Assembly: GCA_003255065.1 (NCBI GenBank)
Contig: QAOA01002442.1
Location: forward strand, 142,010-206,009
From: Cercis canadensis
Taxonomy: Eukaryota > Streptophyta > Magnoliopsida > Fabales > Fabaceae
Reading direction: 5' to 3'
Length of the DNA: 64,000 nt
The translations under genes and the position numbers were made by a program. Below, one piece after another: positions 23,101 to 34,031 of the stretch. Below the pieces are notes generated by a model, which was not told where the DNA came from, did no database searches, and was given only the letters and a program-made list of their open reading frames with translations. The first letter of the stretch is position 1; every line of letters begins with the position of its first letter.

Positions 23101-26100
23101 GAGAATGATGGTGGCCAAGCAAGCTTATGGTATCTTGACACTGGTGCAAGCAATCACATGTGTCGAAGGAAAGACATGTTTGTAGAGATAGACGAATTAG
23201 TTAGTGGGAATGTTTCATTTGGAGATGATTCTAAGATACAAGTGAAAGGAAGAGGTAACATTCTTATCTGTTTGAAAGATGAGAGACATCAATTTATTTC
23301 CAATGTTTACTATATGCCCAACATGAAGAGTAACATATTGAGCTTAGGGCAACTCTTAGAGAAAGGTTATGATATTCACATGAATGATTATAATCTTTCA
23401 ATAAGAGATGATCAGAATAATTTTATTGCTAAAGTCCTAATGACAAAGAATGGAATGTTTATGATCAATATAAAAAATGATGTTGCAAAGTGTTTGAAAG
23501 CTTGCTATAAAGATGCATCGTGGTTGTGGCATTTTCGATTTGGACATCTTAATTTCAAAAGTTTGGAGCTGCTATCTAAGAAAGAGATGGTGAAAGGACT
23601 CCCTTGCATCAACCATCCGGACCAGCTTTGAGAAGGATGTCTACTTGGGAAGCAATTCAAAAAAGGCTTTCCAAAACAATCAGAATCAAGAGCCAAGAAG
23701 CTATTAGAGCTCATCCACACTGATGTGTATGGGCCAATCAAACCAAGCTTTCTTGGTAATAGTAATTATTTCCTTATCTTTATAGATGATTTTTCAAGAA
23801 AAACACGGGAGTACTTCTTGAAGCATAAACTAGAAGTTTTTGGAGTTTTCAAGAAGTTCAAAGCAGCTGTAAAGAAAGAAAGTGGTCGTCAGATCAAGGC
23901 AATGAGATCTGATCGAGGAGGAGAATTCACTTCCAAGGCGTTCAAGGAATTTTGTGAAGCAAATGGAATCCGACATCCTTTGACCATTCCAAGATCCCCC
24001 CAATAGAATGATGTTGCAGAAAGAAAGAACAAAACTATCCTCGATATGACACGAAGTATGATCAAGAGTAAGAGATTACCTAAAGAATTTTGGGCAGAAG
24101 TTGTAGTTTGTGCTGTGTACCTTTTAAATTGATCACCCACCAAAAGTGTATGGGGAAAAACACCACAAAAAGCATGGAGTGGAAGAAAGCCCACCATCTC
24201 ATACCTAAGAGTTTTTGGAAGCGTAGCCCATGTTCATGTGCCATATGAGAGAAGAACTAAGCTGGATAATAAGAGTGAAAGTTTCATCTTCATTGGCTAT
24301 GACTCATGTTCGAAGGGGTACAAGCTGTACAATCCGAATAACAAAGAGCTTGTGATTAGTCGAGATGTTAGACTTGATGAAGAAGGAGAATGAGATTTTG
24401 GATCTTATAACAACAACTTTACTTTTGATCTTCCACCTAAAGAAGAGGAGCAAGCAAAGGAGCAACCACAAGAAGAGTCGACCACCCCACCTGCAACGCC
24501 AACATCAGTTACCCTTAGAGACTCATTGCCTTCATCAAGTGAAAGACTAGTGCCTTGTGAACGAAGACTTCAAGATCTCTATGAAGAAACTGAAGTTCTT
24601 GATAATCTTACACTTTATTGTTTCCTTGCTAATTGTGAACCAATGACTTTTTAAGAAGTTGTACAGAAAAAGAAATGGAGAGATGCGATGGATGAAGAAA
24701 TCAAAGCCATTGAGAAGAATAACACTTGGGAGTTAGCCACTCTTCCAAAAGGGCACAAGGCAATTGGTGTCAAATGAGTGTACAAAACAAAAAGAAATTC
24801 TAAGCGAGAGATAGAAAGACACAAGGTGAGGTTTGTTACGAAATGCTATAGTCAAAAAGCTAGAATTGATTATGATGAGGTATTTGCTCCTATTGCTCGC
24901 TTAGAAACTACAAGGCTAATTATTTGTTTAGATGCTCAGAACAAATGGAAGATCCATCAGATAGGTGTAAAATCCGCCTTCCTAAATGGAGTGCTTGAAG
25001 AAGAAGTCTATATTCAACAACCAGTAGGCTATGAGATAAAAGGCCAAGAAGACAAAGTTTTAAAGTTAAAGAAGGCTCTTTACGGATTGAAGCAAGCACC
25101 AAGGGCATGGAATAGTCGAATGACAAGTATTTTCAAAACAATGACTTCACCAAATGTCCCGACAAGTATGCCCTCTATGTCAAGATAAAAAATGGAGATA
25201 TTCTAATAGTGTGTTTGTACGTGGATGATTTAATCTTCATTGACAATAATCCAAGTTTATTTGAAGAATTCAAGAATGTGATGGCTAGGGAGTTTGAAAT
25301 GATCGACATGAGCTTGATGACATACTACCTCGGATTTGAAGTTAAGAAAATAGAAGAAGGTATATTCATCTCCCAAGAAAGCTATGCAAGGGAGATACTT
25401 AAGAAGTTTAAGATGGAAGGTTGTAAGCCAGTGAGCACGCCAACCAGTTGTTGAGTCAAATTTTCTAAGTATGATAATGGCGAAAGCATAGATCCAACAA
25501 TGTTCAAAAGTTTAGTTGGAAGCTTGCGCTATCTGACATGCACAAGACCAAATATTCTTTATGCAATTGGACTCCTGAGTCAATATATGGAGAATCCAAC
25601 TACCACCCATTTCAAAGAAGTTAAGGGAATCTTTCGCTATATCAAAGGTACAATTGATTTTGGCTTATTCTATTCAGATTCTAATGATTATAAACTTGTT
25701 AGATATAATAATAGCGATTGAGGTGGAGATATGGATGATAGAAAGAGTACTAGTGGGTTCGTGTTCTTCATGGGAAACACAACTTTCACATGATGTAAAA
25801 AAAGCAACCGATTGTCACACTTTCTACTTGTGAAGTTGAGTACGTAGCTGCTACTTCATGTGTTTGTCATGCAGTTTGGTTGAGAAACCTGTTGAAGGAG
25901 TTGAACATGACACAATGACAGTCAACTAAGGTTTATGTTGATAACAAATCAGCCATAACCTTAGCAAAGAATCCAGTCTTCCATGATAGATCCAAACACA
26001 TTGACACTCGTTACCATTATATAAGAGAGAGCATAGCAAGAAAGGATGTGCAAGTGGAGTACGTGAAGTCTCAAGATCAAATTGCAGATATCTTTACAAG

Positions 26101-26160
26101 CCATTGAACAAAGAAGTCTTCGTAAGGTTGAGGAATTTACTTGGAATCACAAGATCAAGT
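23101..26160 (+). pseudogene. pol: Copia-1 pol pseudogene (protease, integrase, RT, RNase H)
   Basis: Protease motif W-Y-L-D-T-G-A-S-N-H-M-C is at 23128-23163. GAG-pre-integrase follows (W-H-F-R-F-G-H-L). Integrase has H-T-D-V-Y-G-P near 23713, S-D-R-G-G-E-F near 23908 and A-E-R-K-N near 24016. Reverse transcriptase includes A-F-L-N-G, Y-G-L-K-Q-A-P-R-A-W and Y-V-D-D (near 25215). RNase H ends with S-T-C-E-V-E-Y-V-A. In-frame stops occur at 23629, 24004, 24130 and 24776 among others, with a frameshift near 25150. The order INT before RT is diagnostic of copia. Confidence 0.92.
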
Positions 26161-26183
26161 TTAAAGAAAAAAGGGGGGGGGGG

Positions 26184-26580
26184 TGTTGAATTATAAACTT
26201 GATCTAATCCATAATCAAAAGCCCAAGACCCAAATAAAGTGAAAGATATTTACAGGGAAATTCCTAGAATTTTCTAGTTAGTGCATGATGTTTCATCTCC
26301 AAGTCAGATAAGTCATTTCCAAGATAGAAGACTCATTTCCAAGTCAAGTGACAAATTCCCAAGATGGATGAATCATCTTCAAAGTCATTAGCTTTTATTA
26401 TGTAATTTATGTTTTGTGGTGTATGTTGATTGTATTCCCCTATAAATAGGAAGGCTTGTAAGTTGTTTTCATTAAGCAAGAAATATGAGAGTATTTTCAA
26501 TAACAAGCTTCTTCTCCTTAAGCGAGTTGCATTAGAGAGTTTGAGAGTTTAGTTATTTTTGAGTGAGTTTCCTTCCAACA
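26184..26580 (+). repeat. Copia-1 3' LTR
   Basis: It starts TGTTGAATTATAAAC directly after the G-rich polypurine tract and ends TTCCAACA, followed by target copy GTTTG. It contains a 10-bp insertion (gagagttt region near 26540) absent from the 5' LTR. Confidence 0.93.
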
Positions 26581-27177
26581 GTTTGCACTTATTGCAAAAT
26601 GGTTAGTCTAGGAAAACAAAATACAAAGGCATTGCTCAAGAGCACAATTGGTACCATTAGAAGGCAAACAAAGGGAGGAAAGTTTTCACCAGATTAGTGG
26701 AGCAAAACTCATCATGAAGTTTATTGGGTTAATCAACAATTACATGACTTTCCAGAGTCTTGGCATTAAAAACAAATATATTCCGTGCTTTCCAATTCTG
26801 CCAACAAACAAGGATCTACTCCAACCTTCATCTTTCTGGTCAGGAATTTCTCAAAATTCCTAATTTTGAAAACTTTGCACTTAAATATAAATTGCTCTTA
26901 TATAGCCAATGACTTGTAGGTCTAGTGACACCTCCTTTAAACATAAGAACTAGAGGGTTGAAGGGTTCTATTTTCGTTGTGCACTCAACTGCCAATTTCC
27001 CAATGCATTACGCTCCCTTATAGCTGAAAAAAAAAAAAGAAGAAATTACTCTTATATAAAGCATTGGTGATGACAAACACACTTTTTTCAAGCCTCTCAA
27101 TTTTTTTTTTTTTTTAATGACCCCGAAGGCAATCAAGCCTCTCAATATTAAACCATCCCATATAATTTTATTGTAAT
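26581..27177. repeat. Block II host sequence between the two copias
   Basis: This continues the host sequence interrupted at 21550 and matches 38465-39025. It contains a shared 71-codon open stretch (26648-26863) that begins with TTG, not ATG. The differences between the two copies fall mostly at amino-acid-changing positions, so I treat it as noncoding. Confidence 0.8.
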
Positions 27178-27468
27178 TGTAAAGATTATTTAAATTGTCA
27201 GTTATTTTTACCAGAGTCATTAGTTAATTTACTAAGTGTAGTTAATTCATTAACCAAGGTTAGCTAATCTGTTAGTTGTTAGTTAGCACAGCTGATCTGT
27301 TATGCTTACGTGGCAGCCTTTGTATCGTTCTGTTACTGTATATATAGAATAGCACTTGTACAGAATCATTAAGTCAGTTTAATCGAAAATACTGAAAGTT
27401 TCCACAAGTTCTGTGTATCAGTTTTCTTCCTTTGTTCTTCTGGTTTATCTTCATCTGAAGATTTCACA
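27178..27468 (+). repeat. Copia-2 5' LTR
   Basis: It begins TGTAAAGATTATTTAAATTG and ends GAAGATTTCACA. TATA-like CTGTATATATAG near 27335-27346 fits the LTR promoter. It differs from the 3' LTR at one observed base (T versus C near position 18 of the LTR). Confidence 0.96.
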
Positions 27469-27480
27469 TGGTATCAGAGC
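27469..27480 (+). other. Copia-2 primer-binding site
   Basis: TGGTATCAGAGC is complementary to the 3' end of initiator methionine tRNA, the usual plant copia primer. It abuts the 5' LTR without a spacer. Confidence 0.9.
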
Positions 27481-27566
27481 AATCGATCTAGATTTGCCTG
27501 AACCTTTATCTTGCTGGAATTCTGAAGAAGAATCGAGTGGATTACTGTATATAGGTTCTGTCGAAA

Positions 27567-30500
27567 ATGGATTCTGAAACTGCGACTGAAGCATCGCATA
27601 AGGAATCAACAAATAGCTACAATGGAGATCCTATGAGTTTGGCAAACTCGGATCATCCAGGAATGCACCTTGTTACAGCATCCTTGACAGGTAATAACTA
27701 TCTGTCTTGGAATCGTTCAATCAAGATTGCATTGGGAGCAAAGATGAAGCTCGGATTCATCGATGGCAGATGTGCCATGCCTGAAGAAGATTCTGACGAC
27801 TATGATCAGTGGCTTCGAGTGGACTGCATGATCAGGTCATGGATTTTGAATTCAATTTCTAAAGAAATAGTCGAAGCTTTCCTTTATGCATCAACTGCAA
27901 GGGAGCTTTGGCTGGATTTGGAAGAACGGTTTGGTGAATGCAATGGACCGCAGATTTATCAAATACAAAGAGAAATCAGTACTATCTCTCAAGGTAATCA
28001 GTCAATAGTGAAATATTTCACAAAACTGAAGAAGTTGTGGGATGAATTGGTTTGTGTGCAACCAATACCACAATGTACTTGTAAAAATTGTAACTGTGGT
28101 GTTACAAAGAAGGTATCTGATCTTGCTAACTCTAGCAAATTGATGCAATTCTTGATGGGACTCAGTGATGAGTTTGACCATGTACGAAACCAAGTCTTGG
28201 TAATGGACCCCTTACCAACAGTTAACAAGGCATACTCTATGCTGTTGAGAATTGAGAAGCAGAAGGAAGTTCATCTGACCTTGGTAGGAAAAGCTGAAAA
28301 CTCAGCTATGTTTGTGAAAGCACCTGTGGGGAAGGGTTTTAGTAATAGCAAAATAAACCAGGGAAACCAGAAGAGGCAGAGCTACAATGACAAAAGGAAT
28401 GAAAGATGTACTCATTGCCACACAGGAGGTCATACCAGAGATACCTGTTTCAAGTTGCATGGCTACCCAGATTGGTATAAAGAATTAAAGGATCAGCGAA
28501 ATCAAGCTTCAGGAGGGAAACATATGGCCAATTTTGTTGACAATCCGTTGGATGCTAACATGGACCATGCGGCTGGAAAGACAGATGATAACAGAACCAT
28601 CTTGACAAAAATAATTCAACAGGAGTTGTCCAAGTTGCTCAAGGCACAGAATGTCTTTGATGGAAATCACAGTAACTTTGTTCACCTGGGAGACTTTGCA
28701 GGTAACATTTCCCATACAATTTTTCATTCTGCTTTACAGTCATTGGATAGCATAGGTCCTGACACTTGGATAGTGGACACAGGAGCTTCGAATCACATGT
28801 GTACTAACCTCATTTTACTTGACCAATCAAAATCAGTTAAACATTTAACTTCTGTTTTCTTACCTGATGGTTCTGCTAAACTAGTTCATTTAGTAGGAAA
28901 TGTGCATCTTAGCCCAACTCTCACACTCACAGATGCACTTTATGTCCCTAGCTTCAAATTTAACCTGTTCTCTGTCAAAAAACTTGCACAAACAGCCAAG
29001 ATACAATTCATTTTTCTTCCTGATAAATGCATTTTGCAGGACCCACAGACTGAAGCTATTTTAGCAGTGGGAAAGGTCATTGGAANAAGCTATTTTAGCA
29101 GTGGGAAAGATCATTGGAAATCTATACATTTTAGACAAGTCATCCTTTCATTCGCATGTTGATTCAAGTGTTTGTAATACTCAGATAGATTTAGCTCAAT
29201 CTCCTTGTAATTCTGTTCATACCTCATTTCCTATACCTTGTACTGCTGTTGCTGTTTCAAATAAAACTCCTGCAATTTTATGGCACAGTAGACTTGGCCA
29301 TGCCTTTTTCAAGGCACTTCAACATATTCTTTTTCTACACACTATCAATTCTACTTAATTTACACCTTGTGACATCTGTCACAAGTCCAAACAGCATCAC
29401 TTATCTTTTCCACTTAGCAATACTCGCTCACCTGGCATTTTTGATCTCTTGCACATTGATTTGTGGGGACCTTATAGTACAGCTTCTGTCTCAGGTGCTC
29501 ATTACATGTTAACCATTGTAGATGACCATAGCCGAGCTACCTGGGCATTCTTGCTTAACCACAAGCATCAAACATTATCTACTTTAAAGTCTTTCTACAA
29601 TCTAGTGAAAACACAATTTGGAAAATCAATCAAATGCATTAGAACTGATAATGGTTCAGAATTCACCAACAATGCATGCCAATCATTTTTCTCTGACTTA
29701 GGCATTCTTCATCACAAGAGCTGCATCTATACTCCCCAACAAAATGGGATAGTAGAAAGGAAGCACAAACACATACTTCAAATTGCTAGAGCACTTATGT
29801 TTCAAGCACACTTACCTATTAAGTTTTGGGGTCATTCCCTCCTCATGGCTGCATATATCATAAATAGATTGCCTACTGATATTCTGAACTGGAAAACTCC
29901 TTATGAGGTTTTACACAACAAGCAACCAGAATACAATCTTCTTCGCTGTTTTGGGTGTTTGTGTTATGCCACTAACCCTCACCCCCATAAAGACAAGTTT
30001 GAGGCACGTGCATATAAGTGTGTCTTTCTAGGATTTGTCACTGGACAAAAGGCATATAGGGTTTATGATCTACATACACACCACATTTATACTTGCAGAG
30101 ATGTTATTTTTCATGAGAACATTTTTCCTTTTGAGACACTTTCCCCTGAGGACAATTCAGTTTCACTTCCTGTCCCTTTCTCTGATTCTTCTGTCCTTGT
30201 TCCTCCTCCTCAAACACAACCTCTCACCTCTCTAAATTCACCACTTGTGTCTCCTGTTCATACATCTAGCCCTTCTGGACTTTCTCCCTCTCTTTCACCT
30301 GCACAGCATATTCCCTCCCTTTCTCCTGCTGTTCCTATCCCCTCTTTACGCCATAGCACTAGACAAACATCTAAACCTGCATGGCTTTCTGACTTTGTCT
30401 CTAATGCATATGTTCCTACTGGTTTGCCTGCTGCTATTACTGCTCTCTGTACACCTGTTACTTCTGGCCCATCATCCTATACCCCAACCACCTTCCCATA

Positions 30501-32106
30501 TCATCAATCCTCATTTTTTACCCAAGAATACCTGTGTTTCCTTGCAAATGTGTCTTATGTTCCAGAGCCTTGTTCCTACTACCATGCAAGTAAGAATGAT
30601 AAATGGATTGAGGCCATGAACACAGAGCTGCAGGCTCTTGAATCCAACCACACTTGGGACTTAGTTCCTTTACCTAGAGGTAAGAAGGCCATTGGTTCCA
30701 AGTGGGTTTATAAAGTTAAGTACCTGCCTGATGGGACCATTGATCGTTACAAGGCAAGATTAGTTGCCAAAGGCTATCACCAAATTGAAGGGGTCCACTA
30801 CAAAGACAGCTTCTCTCCAGTGGCTAAGCTTGTCACAGTAAGACTGCTCTTGGCTGTTGCTACTGCCAAGCATTAGCCTTTACACCAGCTAGACATCAAC
30901 AATGCATTCCTCCATGGATATCTTAATGAAGAAGTCTATATGCACCCCCCACAAGGTTATAGCAAAGCTCAGCCACATGAGGTTTGTTTGTTGAAAAGGT
31001 CACTTTATGGCTTAAAGCAGGCCTCTCGTCAGTGGAATGCTGAGTTTTGTGCCAAGCTTAAGGATTTTGGTTTCCTGCAGAGTGCCCATGACCACTGCCT
31101 CTTCACTATGCACTCATCCCATGCCTTCCTAGCCTTGCTGGTCTATGTTGATGATGTCCTCATCACAGGCACTCATGAGGCTGACATCCAACAAGTCAAG
31201 GATTTTCTTCATGCTACCTTTACTATCAAGGACTTAGGCTATGCTAAGTACTTCCTTGGTATTGAAATTGCTCGAGGCTCTACTGGCACCTATATCACTC
31301 AGCGAAAGTATGTCTTGGATCTCCTCAAGGATGTTGGTTTGCTTGGGGCTAAACCTGTGGCTACCCCCTTACCCAAGGGACAACATTTTTCTTCTGCTGG
31401 AGCTCCTCTTTCTGCACCTGATGCCTATCGCAGGCTAGTTGGCCGTTTGCTCTATCTTAGCCTCACTCGACTTGATCTCACTCATGCTGTTCAACAGCTC
31501 AGTCAGTATATTCAAACTCCAACTCAGGCCCATTGGAATGGTGCTATCCACGTCCTCAAGTACCTCAAAGGTACTCCTTCCCGGGGGTTATTCTTCTCTT
31601 CCACATCTGATTTCTCCCTCACTGCATATTGTGATGCAGATTGGGCAGCATGCAAGGACACCAGGAGGTCCCTCACTGGCTATTGTATCTCTCTTGGTAA
31701 TTCTCTCATCTCTTGGAAGACTAAAAAGCAAAGCACTGTTAGTCGCTCCTCTGCTGAAGCAGAATATAGAAGCCTAGCAACTACTGTCTGTGAATTAAGG
31801 TGGCTTAGTTACATTTTGGCTGATCTTCAAATTCACATACCCCTGCCTGTCCCTCTCTGGTGTGACAATCTTGCAGCTTTGCACATCACAGCCAATCCTG
31901 TGTTTCATGAAAGGACCAAGCACCTTGAGATTGACTGCCACCTGGTTCGTGACAAATTTAAGGAAGGTTTTGTTCTTCCTCAGTATGTTTCTACTAAGGC
32001 TCAGCTGGCTGATGTTTTCACCAAAAATCTTGGAGGTCCTCAGTTCCATTCACTTCTCTTCAAGTTAGGCTTAGTGGACTTCCATCATCCACACGCTCCA
32101 ACTTGA
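27567..32106 (+). pseudogene. Copia-2 gag-pol polyprotein, nearly intact
   Basis: The polyprotein starts at ATG 27567. Domains in order: gag (to about 28350); zinc knuckle C-T-H-C-H-T-G-G-H-T-R-D-T-C (about 28408-28449); protease W-I-V-D-T-G-A-S-N-H-M-C (28767-28802); GAG-pre-integrase with H-S-R-L-G-H; integrase with H-I-D-L-W-G-P, R-T-D-N-G-S-E-F and V-E-R-K-H-K; reverse transcriptase with Y-G-L-K-Q-A and Y-V-D-D (about 31144); RNase H with S-A-E-A-E-Y-R-S-L; end near 32106. Two in-frame stops (TAA 29356-29358, TAG 30874-30876) interrupt one frame. The apparent shift at 29086 is explained by an assembly duplication. This copy could not move alone unless the stops are sequencing errors. Confidence 0.93.
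29053..29119. repeat. Direct repeat around a single N (probable assembly artefact)
   Basis: A 33-base segment starting 'aagctattttagcagtggg' at 29053 recurs at 29087, separated by one N at 29086, with one base difference. The 34-base offset breaks the polyprotein frame. Counting the segment once restores it. This is what two overlapping contig ends joined without merging look like. Confidence 0.8.
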
Positions 32107-32114
32107 GGGGGGGA

Positions 32115-32405
32115 TGTAAAGATTATTTAAACTGTCAGTTATTTTTACCAGAGTCATTAGTTAATTTACTAAGTGTAGTTAATTCATTAACCAAGGTTAG
32201 CTAATCTGTTAGTTGTTAGTTAGCACAGCTGATCTGTTATGCTTACGTGGCAGCCTTTGTATCGTTCTGTTACTGTATATATAGAATAGCACTTGTACAG
32301 AATCATTAAGTCAGTTTAATCGAAAATACTGAAAGTTTCCACAAGTTCTGTGTATCAGTTTTCTTCCTTTGTTCTTCTGGTTTATCTTCATCTGAAGATT
32401 TCACA
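32115..32405 (+). repeat. Copia-2 3' LTR
   Basis: It begins TGTAAAGATTATTTAAACTG and ends GATTTCACA, followed by target copy GTAAT. It lies 241 bp beyond the stop codon of the intact defensin gene, which is on the opposite strand, so the two units converge. Confidence 0.96.
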
Positions 32406-32591
32406 GTAATTATATCTAACGATATAAATGCATTTTGTAAATAGTTATGCCAAAAAAGGCAAATAGAATTTTGCTGTAACTCCCTTTATTAATAGCATAA
32501 ACACACAAACCCATATAACAAAAAACTAAAGTTACGTTGGTACTGCAAGTATATGTAGAACATTTAAGTAGCAGCAATAATGAACAAAAGC

Positions 32592-32597
32592 TTTATT
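32592..32597 (-). terminator. Poly-A signal of the intact defensin gene
   Basis: AATAAA on the minus strand lies 50 bases beyond the stop codon. It is kept in the 39.2 kb copy in the same position. Confidence 0.6.
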
Positions 32598-32646
32598 TTT
32601 GGGAACACAAAGTAAACATCGTAATTGTAATCGGCAGTCTCCCTTG

Positions 32647-33105
32647 TTAACAGTAATAGCTGCACACACATTTGCCATCTTTACAACTACCACTAAACTT
32701 ATGATCCTGCTCCCTGCACTGCTTACCGCAAAGAGAATTATTAACACAAAGCCCGTGCCATGTTCCGCTAGGGCTATAACAAAACCCTGCACAGTTGTAT
32801 GTGCACCAACATGCAAATGCTGGACATTCTCCTCCCAGTGCGCCCTCCTCCTCCCTGCATTGTGTATTACACGGTTCATCGCCACCACAAGGCCCTTTCC
32901 ATGTTCCGCTAGGAAATTTACATTGGTCGTTTTGTCCTGCACATATAGAAATTAAGAAAAGAAAAGAAAATAAGATGATACTGATTGGTTATTATCCTCC
33001 CCGAAAATACAGAAGAAAGAGAGACTTACCGTTGATAGAGGAAAGGAGAAGGAGAAGCCAAAGGAAGGCAATGAAAATGGATGATTTAGAAATAGAAGTA
33101 GCCAT
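32647..33105 (-). CDS. Secreted two-domain plant defensin (intact)
   Basis: Join of exon 1 33030-33105 and exon 2 32647-32936. The 93-bp intron has a GTAAGT donor, a TATGTGCAG acceptor and phase 1. The product is 121 residues. Residues 1-26 form a classic secretory signal (hydrophobic core with a leucine run). Two defensin (gamma-thionin, CSalpha-beta) domains follow, with cysteines at 31, 42, 48, 52, 63, 68, 70, 74 and at 78, 89, 95, 99, 110, 115, 117, 121. Both have the spacing C-x10-C-x5-C-x3-C-x10-C-x4-C-x-C-x3-C and are separated by three residues. The GxC and CxC motifs of plant defensins are present. Single-domain secreted plant defensins are usually antimicrobial or signalling peptides; a role for this tandem form is inferred only. 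The start is fixed by the signal peptide and conservation in paralogues. It is the only copy with no visible lesion. Confidence 0.88.
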
Positions 33106-33160
33106 AGTTGGCTAGAAATTAGAGGCTCTTGTTTGGTGATTAAGGTGAAGATTAGCTTAG

Positions 33161-33170
33161 GTATATATAG
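33161..33170 (-). promoter_or_regulatory. TATA box of the intact defensin gene
   Basis: CTATATATAC on the minus strand lies about 55 bases upstream of the ATG, which allows a leader of roughly 25-30 bases. The same element precedes most paralogues. It is shortened at the 37.5-38.0 kb copy. Confidence 0.65.
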
Positions 33171-33666
33171 CAAGAGCAAGGGCACTGCTTTCGATACTTA
33201 ATCAACTACAGACATTGGAAAAATGGTTACAATTGCTGCTGAGGATCTTCCTTGTTAGCCTTTTTGTAGTTTTTGACGATCTTCCAAGTATATATGCCTC
33301 TCTTACTTGTCGCAAGTACTTGTTTTGTTTCTTTTACTGGTATCGGCATCTTGATGTCTAGCAACAACTATTAGCTAACAGCCAAAAGCTTGTGTTATTT
33401 ATTTATCTTAAGGTTACATGCCAAACTATTTTTTTTGCTTTTTAAAAGGAGCTCCTTGTTTAGTTAATAGACTAATTAAAGAACCGTTGGCACTATTCAG
33501 TCTTAATTAACTTTAACTTAGCATCCCTTTTAGTTTTAGCTAAACCCAAATGGCCATAATAGTAGTCTTAGTTAAGCACTATTCTAGAATGTAATTTATT
33601 GCCAGCTAGAACAATTGATAAGTTAATTTGTAAAACATGAAGTACAAGGAAAGGAGAGAGACTAAC

Positions 33667-33720
33667 CATTGGAGGAGAAGAGGAAGGCAATGCAGGTGAA
33701 GAGTTGATAAGTTTTCTAAG
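33667..33720 (-). pseudogene. Orphan signal-exon remnant
   Basis: The minus strand reads ...TTCATTGCC-like TTCACCTGCATTGCCTTCC then CCTCCAATG followed by a GTTAGT donor, similar to exon 1 of the family but shortened and without a start. No matching exon 2 lies downstream. The same structure occurs at about 40295-40345 in block III. Confidence 0.4.
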
Positions 33721-34031
33721 AAGGCATCTGTTGGAGCTCAAGGTAAAAGATATATAGAAAGAGCCAATATGAGTAAGGTGTAATTGGGATGCTTTGGAGA
33801 GTTCGAGTTGAACAATGCTGGTGGTGGTGGAGAAATGGGAAAATGGCTGTACCTTTTTGCTGGGGATCCTTAAGTATGCCTACTCTTGTTCTCTGCTCTT
33901 TGTTTTCTTCCTTTATTTCGTATCCACATCATGCATCCTATCACCTGTGTGTCCGGGGCAAGATCATCAACACTAGTATGCTTACTCTCCTTTTTTCTTT
34001 TTACCCTCTGGCTCTAATTATTAATCACTAA

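Larger units (their letters stand above)
21551..26580 (+). mobile_element. Ty1/copia LTR retrotransposon, old and degenerate (copia-1)
   Basis: The element runs TG...CA with a 5-bp target duplication GTTTG at 21546-21550 and 26581-26585. LTRs are 394 and 397 bp and differ by roughly 30 substitutions plus indels. The primer-binding site after the 5' LTR is a decayed initiator-Met type (TGATATCACAG near 21950). A polypurine tract ending in about 12 G precedes the 3' LTR. Domain order gag, protease, integrase, reverse transcriptase, RNase H defines Ty1/copia. The reading frame is broken by many stops and frameshifts. Its gag and pol resemble Tnt1-94-like elements, but I do not fix a lineage. Confidence 0.95.
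27178..32405 (+). mobile_element. Ty1/copia LTR retrotransposon, very young (copia-2)
   Basis: Termini TG...CA with 5-bp target duplication GTAAT at 27173-27177 and 32406-32410. The paralogous block III has the empty site (about 39023-39030). Both LTRs are 291 bp and I find a single difference, so insertion is recent. Primer-binding site TGGTATCAGAGC (27469-27480) follows the 5' LTR. A G-rich polypurine tract (32105-32114) precedes the 3' LTR. The gag-pol frame is almost intact. The gag and zinc-knuckle style (K-L-H-G-Y-P-D-W) suggests an Ale/RE1-type copia; lineage is inferred, not tested. Confidence 0.97.

Noticed and set aside
23505..25126. Minus-strand ORFs within copia-1
   Set aside because: They are shadows of the plus-strand integrase and reverse transcriptase sequences.
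26648..26863. 71-codon ORF conserved at 38534-38749 in the other block
   Set aside because: It begins with TTG, not ATG, has no family resemblance, and the differences between the copies mostly change amino acids. It is shared only because the block was duplicated.
32532..32942. 136-codon minus-strand ORF overlapping the intact defensin
   Set aside because: It is a shifted frame of exon 2 running into the 3' flank. The defensin frame has the signal peptide, splice phase and cysteine pattern.
33789..34031. 80-codon ORF shared with 14.8 and 40.4 kb
   Set aside because: Its tryptophan-rich start comes from GGTGGTGG repeats. The frame is not conserved in the 14.8 kb copy and no family is recognised.
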